From the NCBI GenBank assembly GCA_963822575.1, contig CAWGHZ010000005.1, positions 186,001 to 250,000 of the forward strand: 64,000 bases of DNA. The letters are read 5' to 3'. Below are positions 60,325 through 64,000 of the stretch, piece after piece (the stretch's first letter is position 1; every line of letters starts with the position of its first letter). Both the position numbers and the translations under genes were made by a program. This DNA comes from CAWGHZ01 sp963822575. GTDB lineage: Bacteria > Pseudomonadota > Alphaproteobacteria > MPNO01 > DASWLB01. The notes under the pieces are model-generated. The model saw only the letters and a list, made by a program, of their open reading frames with translations, ran no database searches and had not been told where the DNA came from.

Positions 60325-60389
60325 CTTGACCTCGCCACCCCGCCCGCGCAAGCTCGGCCGGCATCGCGCAATGGGGCATTTTGCCGTTT

Positions 60390-60506
60390 TCCGTTCGCCC
60401 TGAGTGTGCCCCATCGGGGCGCGTATCGAAGGGCGAACGCGGCACGATCTCTCGGCCTCGTGCTTCGATACGCCTCGCTGGCGCGAGGCTACTCGGCACG
60501 AACGGA
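60390..60506. repeat. Dispersed TCCGTTCG inverted repeat, copy 3
   Basis: Begins TCCGTTCGCCCTGAGT and ends ACTCGGCACGAACGGA, with internal CGTATCGAAGGGCGAACG and GTGCTTCGATACG. It is the same element family as 43772-43885 and 46356-46430. It fills most of the gap between the divergent permease and 135-residue protein genes, so their promoters must overlap it. Confidence 0.8.
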
Positions 60507-60551
60507 GATGAAACTGACCCACTGCGCCACATCGCGGATCGGGAGTCGAGC

Positions 60552-60959
60552 GTGCCCGTCATCTACGTCGCCCAATCGAAGACGCTGTCCGACTGGGGCG
60601 CCTCGGTCGGCATCTCGAAAAGCCTCTACAAGCTCGGCATCGCCGAAAGCGGCAAGGCGGCCGTCGCCGCGCTGAACGGCGACGCGGTGGCCGGCGCGAC
60701 CGACTGGAAGCTCCTCAAGGCCGAGGCCGCCGACGCCGAGGAGGACGACATCCTCGCGCGCCTCGCGAAAAAGGAGCCCGCGGTCGACCCGCGCTACTAC
60801 CCGCGCCTCAAGGGGGCGGCCGGCATCTTCCGCGTGAAGCCCAAGAACGTCGAGAACTCGATGCTGGTCGAGAAGGCGATGGCCGGCCAGGAAAGCCTCA
60901 ACTTCAAGGTCACGCCCGCCGACATCGCCAGCTACCTCATCAAGAACGCGCTGGGCTGA
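60552..60959 (+). CDS. Uncharacterised 135-residue protein
   Basis: The GTG start at 60552 has CGGGAG upstream. The protein begins MPVIYVAQSKTLSDWGASVG and ends KVTPADIASYLIKNALG, with alternating helix-like charged segments (AEAADAEEDDILARLAKKEP). No signal peptide or membrane segment, and no motif I recognise. The codon-position bias is like that of its neighbours, which supports it being real. It lies 113 bases before the branched-chain importer genes and could be read with them. Confidence 0.7.
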   Translation: MPVIYVAQSKTLSDWGASVGISKSLYKLGIAESGKAAVAALNGDAVAGATDWKLLKAEAADAEEDDILARLAKKEPAVDPRYYPRLKGAAGIFRVKPKNVENSMLVEKAMAGQESLNFKVTPADIASYLIKNALG

Positions 60960-61072
60960 CAGCACAGGCGGTTGAGCGTAGGATATTCCCCACCGCGCTC
61001 CGATTCTGGCGGCGCGGCAGAGTGCAAACCGGCCCCCCGCCAGCGAAGAACCCGGTTGCACGGGAGGAAACC

Positions 61073-62284
61073 ATGACCCTGCCCCGCACGTGGTCCCGCC
61101 GCGCGTTCGTCCTTGCCCTCGCAGGCGCGATCGGATTCGCCCTTCCCGCCGCCGCCGCCGAGCCCACCGGCAAGCCGATCGTCATCGGCCAGACGCTGGC
61201 CCTTACCGGGCCGCTCGCCCAGACCGGCCAAGTCCACAAGATCGTCGGCGAGATCTTCATCGACAATCTGAACAAGTCGGGCGGCCTTCTCGGCCGGCCG
61301 GTCAAGTGGGTGCTGCTCGACGACCAGTCGAAGCCCGACGTGGCCCGCACGCTGTACGAGCGGCTGGTCACCGTCGACAAGGTCGATCTGATCATGGGGC
61401 CGTACGCGACGGCCAACATCCTCGCCGCCATCGGCGTCGCCCAGCGCTACAACAAGCTGATCATCCACAACACGATGGGCATCCCGTCGCTCTCCACCTA
61501 CAAGGGGGCGTTCAACGCGCTGCTCATCAGCGCCGATGCCCGGCACACCATACCGGAGCTGGTGTTCGACGCCTTCGCCAGCGTCAAGCCCTTGAAGTCG
61601 ATCACCGTCGTCACCTCCAAGTTCCCGTCGGCCAAGTACAACTCGGACGGCGCGCGCGACGTGGCGAAGAAGCGCGGCATCGAGGTCAAGGACTACATGG
61701 AATACGATTTCGGCACGCGCGACTACGGCTCCATCGCCGCCCGCGTGAAGGCGGCCGATGCCGACTTCCTGTGGATGGGCGCGCTCGGCGTCGACGGCAA
61801 CCTGCTGATCGAGGCGATGGACAAGCTCGACTACAAGCCGCGCAACGCGCTCTACCTCTATCCGGCGCCGTCCATCGCGCTGCTGAAGGGCGCCGACGGC
61901 GCGGTGTCGCAGACCAACCTCGAGGATGTCGAGCCGTTCCTGTCGAACCCGAAGATCGCGGCGTTCGCCAAGCAGTTCCACGAACGCGCCAAGGCGGCCA
62001 ACCTGCCCTACCAGCAGATCGATTCGCAGTCCGGCTTCGCGCTCGAAAGCTGGGAGGTGCTGACCGCCGCGATCGAGGCGACCAAGAGCATCGACGACCA
62101 GAAGCTGATCGCCTGGCTCAAGACGCACGACGTCGACACCTCGCTCGGCAAGCGCAACTTCCGCGGGCCGTTCAACACGAACGACCACGAGGCGACGCAG
62201 ATCCGCCAGATCCAGGACAAGAAGTTCGTCATCGTCTGGCCGAAGGACAAGGCGACGCCCGGCAAGCACCTGATCGTGAAGTAG
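61073..62284 (+). CDS. Branched-chain amino-acid-type ABC substrate-binding protein
   Basis: A 403-residue type I periplasmic-binding protein of the LivJ/amide/urea/aromatic class (PF13458): Tat-like leader WSRRAFVLALAGAIGFALPA, then KPIVIGQTLALTGPLAQTGQ, DDQSKPDVARTLYERLV, LIMGPYATANILAAIGVAQR and DFGTRDYGSIAARVKAADAD. ATG 61073 has GGGAGGAAA. Many such proteins in alphaproteobacteria bind aromatic acids rather than amino acids, so the ligand is open. It heads the importer operon with livH and livM. Confidence 0.93.
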   Translation: MTLPRTWSRRAFVLALAGAIGFALPAAAAEPTGKPIVIGQTLALTGPLAQTGQVHKIVGEIFIDNLNKSGGLLGRPVKWVLLDDQSKPDVARTLYERLVTVDKVDLIMGPYATANILAAIGVAQRYNKLIIHNTMGIPSLSTYKGAFNALLISADARHTIPELVFDAFASVKPLKSITVVTSKFPSAKYNSDGARDVAKKRGIEVKDYMEYDFGTRDYGSIAARVKAADADFLWMGALGVDGNLLIEAMDKLDYKPRNALYLYPAPSIALLKGADGAVSQTNLEDVEPFLSNPKIAAFAKQFHERAKAANLPYQQIDSQSGFALESWEVLTAAIEATKSIDDQKLIAWLKTHDVDTSLGKRNFRGPFNTNDHEATQIRQIQDKKFVIVWPKDKATPGKHLIVK

Positions 62285-62293
62285 GCGCGATTT

Positions 62294-62321
62294 CCGGGGC
62301 CGGCAGCGATGCCGGCCCCGG
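62294..62321. terminator. Hairpin between binding protein and livH
   Basis: CCGGGGCCGGCA (62294-62305) and TGCCGGCCCCGG (62310-62321) form a perfect 12-bp stem closed by GCGA, 9 bases after the stop. In such operons an intercistronic stem commonly protects or partly terminates, giving more binding protein than permease. No T-run. Confidence 0.6.
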
Positions 62322-62345
62322 ACGCCTTCGTCCCCCACCCGTCCC

Positions 62346-63197
62346 ATGCCCCAGCTGAGCCTTCTCGAACAGGCCCTGGTCACCGGCGTATTGACCGGCA
62401 GCCTCTACGGGCTGCTGGCCCTCGGGCTCTCGCTTTCCTGGGGGCTCCTGAAGCTCGTCAATATCGGGCATTTCGCGATGGCGCTGCTTGGCGCCTATCT
62501 CACGTGGTGGCTCGGCACCGCCGAGGGCGTGCCGGCCTGGTGGGCGGCGGCGATCATCGTGCCCGCCTTCTTCGTCTTCGGCGTCGGGCTCCACTGGGTG
62601 TTCGTGAAGTTCCGGGTGAGCGAGATGTCGTCCATGCTCATCACCTTCGCCTTCGCGATCATCGTGGAATCCGTGCTGCAGACCATCTGGTCGGCGGATT
62701 TCCGCCGCTACACCACGCCGATGGCGGAAAAGTCGCTCCACGTCGGCAGCGTCTACATCCCGACGCTGAGCCTGATTGCGAGCCTGGTGGCCGCGACGCT
62801 CGCCATCGGCACGTGGGCGGGGCTCCACTTCACCTATCTCGGCAAGGCGCTCCGCGCCTGCGCCGAGGACGCCCCGATCGCGACGGCGTTCGGCATCGAC
62901 CGGCGCCGGATCACCTACCTCCTGTCCGGCATCTGCGTCGCCTATGCGGCGGTGGCGGGCATATTCATCGCGCTGATCTTCACGCTGGCGCCGAACGAGA
63001 TCTGGACCTGGATCGGCATCGTCTTCGCCATCGTGATCATCGGGCGGCTCGGCAACCCGCTCGGCGCGCTGCTCGGCGGCATCCTCATCGGCGTATGCGA
63101 GGCGGTCACCCAGACGGTGGCCAACCCGGCTTGGTCGCCGCTGGTGGCCTTCTCGGTTCTGATCCTCCTTCTGCTGGTGAAGCCGAAATGGATCTGA
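62346..63197 (+). CDS. livH: Branched-chain-type ABC transporter permease LivH
   Basis: A 283-residue membrane protein: LVTGVLTGSLYGLLALGLSL at the N-terminus, VNIGHFAMALLGAYLTWW, RACAEDAPIATAFGIDRRRI (the cytoplasmic loop) and GRLGNPLGALLGGILIGVCE. About eight hydrophobic segments. Overlaps livM by 10 bases. The substrate follows the binding protein upstream. Confidence 0.93.
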   Translation: MPQLSLLEQALVTGVLTGSLYGLLALGLSLSWGLLKLVNIGHFAMALLGAYLTWWLGTAEGVPAWWAAAIIVPAFFVFGVGLHWVFVKFRVSEMSSMLITFAFAIIVESVLQTIWSADFRRYTTPMAEKSLHVGSVYIPTLSLIASLVAATLAIGTWAGLHFTYLGKALRACAEDAPIATAFGIDRRRITYLLSGICVAYAAVAGIFIALIFTLAPNEIWTWIGIVFAIVIIGRLGNPLGALLGGILIGVCEAVTQTVANPAWSPLVAFSVLILLLLVKPKWI

Positions 63198-64000
63198 TCC
63201 GCAGCCGCTACGCCGCGACGGGCGGGCTCGCGGCGCTGCTCGCGCTCCTGATCGCCGTGCCGGCGCTCGACCTTCCCACGTTCTACGTCGCCTTCCTCTA
63301 CGTCCTGTTCCAGTGGGTCTCGCTCGCGACGAGCTGGACGATCCTGTCCGGCTACGCCGGCTACTGGAGCTTCGGCCACGCCGCGTTCTTCGGCGCCGGC
63401 GTCTACACGGCGGCGACGCTGGCGACCAAGATGGAGGTGCCGTTCCTCCTCACCATCCCCGCCGCCGCCCTGGTCGCGGCGGCGCTCGGCGCGGGCGTCG
63501 GCTGGTTCGTGTTTCGGCTGCAGCGGCTGCGCGGCGAGCTGTTCGCCCTGATCACCATTTCGGTCACGTTCGTGCTGGCGACGATCGTGTCCAACACCGC
63601 GATCGACGGCGGGCTCGGCGTCTACCTTCTTGCGGTGAAGGTGCCGGAGGTCTTCGGCTCGCCGACCTCGACCTTCTACCTTCTGGGCCTTTTCATCGCC
63701 GCCCTGTCGGTATGGGCCGCCTGGTACATCGCGCGCACCCGCCTCGGGCTCGGGCTCTTCGCCATTCACGACGACGAGGACGTGGCCGAGGTCAAGGGCG
63801 TGCCGACCTTCCGCTTCAAGATGATCGCCTTCGCCATCTCGTCGGGGATCGCGGGCGCCATCGGCAGCGTCTACGCGATCTATGTGAACTACGTGACCGT
63901 CGGCGACATCTTCGACGTGACCGTCATCATGTATCCCGTGGTGATGAGCATCTTCGGCGGCGCCCGCCATTGGCTCGGGCCGGCGCTGGGCGCGACGGTC
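63188..64000 (+). CDS. livM: Branched-chain-type ABC transporter permease LivM (partial, 3' end missing)
   Basis: Open from ATG 63188 to the window edge (271 codons) without a stop. It carries LivM features: SGYAGYWSFGHAAFFGAGVY, RLRGELFALITISVTFVLAT, RTRLGLGLFAIHDDEDVAEV (loop) and FGGARHWLGPALGA near the edge. A complete LivM is about 320-350 residues, so 50-80 residues are missing. The ATPases livG and livF presumably follow outside the window. Confidence 0.92.
   Translation, partial: MDLIRSRYAATGGLAALLALLIAVPALDLPTFYVAFLYVLFQWVSLATSWTILSGYAGYWSFGHAAFFGAGVYTAATLATKMEVPFLLTIPAAALVAAALGAGVGWFVFRLQRLRGELFALITISVTFVLATIVSNTAIDGGLGVYLLAVKVPEVFGSPTSTFYLLGLFIAALSVWAAWYIARTRLGLGLFAIHDDEDVAEVKGVPTFRFKMIAFAISSGIAGAIGSVYAIYVNYVTVGDIFDVTVIMYPVVMSIFGGARHWLGPALGATV

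Overview
This is a 64 kb stretch of a GC-rich (about 70% by eye) bacterial chromosome, dense with genes and most likely from an alphaproteobacterium. I infer a Rhodospirillales or Hyphomicrobiales relative. The grounds are a PhaR/short-PhaC pair, a DUF2336 protein, an NDUFA9-like complex I protein, thrC next to an M16 peptidase, the HAD-dapD-dapE order, thrS-infC, and dispersed intergenic inverted repeats of the CGTCATTGCGAG and TCCGTTCG...CGAACGGA types. There is no prophage, plasmid origin or CRISPR array. The one mobile element is a complete IS66-family insertion at 2149-4622 with an 8-bp target duplication.

Layout. 1-2.1 kb: end of a family 5 solute-binding protein, then an alpha/beta hydrolase with a frameshifted tail. 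2.1-4.6 kb: the IS66 element, which trims the last residues of an FAD aromatic hydroxylase (4.6-6.2 kb). 6.3-20.3 kb: an aromatic/CoA catabolic region. A MarR gene with three small genes (DUF4242 and two 3-hydroxyanthranilate-dioxygenase-like cupins) is divergent from a six-gene run: a TAXI-like binding protein without signal peptide, a PcaB-like lyase, a double-domain DOPA-dioxygenase-like protein, a BoxD/PaaZ-type aldehyde dehydrogenase, an SCP-x-type thiolase and an acyl-CoA synthetase. A hydroxycinnamoyl-CoA hydratase-lyase homologue, an FAH-family protein, a GDSL hydrolase and a MetE-fold protein flank it. This is the best candidate for an undescribed pathway.

20.3-22.7 kb: a DNA alkylation repair operon (ada, 2OG-Fe(II) oxygenase, alkB) in which alkB is broken by a 4-bp duplication. 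22.8-25.8 kb: PHA genes (phaR divergent from a PhaE-like gene and a short PhaC-like gene) and a frameshifted Ysc84-family lipoprotein-like gene. 25.8-30.1 kb: an ABC-2 exporter, then mlaA, a Sel1-repeat protein and mlaC (envelope lipid homeostasis). 30.2-34.7 kb: a luciferase-like monooxygenase, a membrane protein, dapE, dapD and a HAD phosphatase. 34.8-39.5 kb: cyclic-di-GMP genes (PAS/degenerate GGDEF/EAL, PAS-GAF-GGDEF) and DUF2336, around an AT-rich intergenic island. 39.5-41.1 kb: an isochorismatase-like hydrolase with two secreted thioredoxin-fold paralogues.

41.2-46.4 kb: thrS, infC (ATA start), a single-domain DOPA-dioxygenase-like gene, RNase D immediately behind a tRNA-Leu(CAG), and the NDUFA9-like gene, interspersed with repeats. 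46.4-49.9 kb: SDR, luciferase-like monooxygenase, 14-helix MFS transporter. 50-53 kb: coaBC, dut, moeB, dsrE-like. 53.1-55.8 kb: M16 peptidase and thrC (apparent CTG start). 55.9-64 kb: an SDR, a secreted PRC-barrel-like protein, a nitrate/taurine-type ABC importer lacking its ATPase here, an unknown 135-residue protein, and the start of a branched-chain amino-acid-type ABC importer (binding protein, livH, partial livM).

Three separate single-gene frameshifts in the first 26 kb (hydrolase, alkB, ysc84) are either real gene decay or assembly errors; read-level checks would decide.
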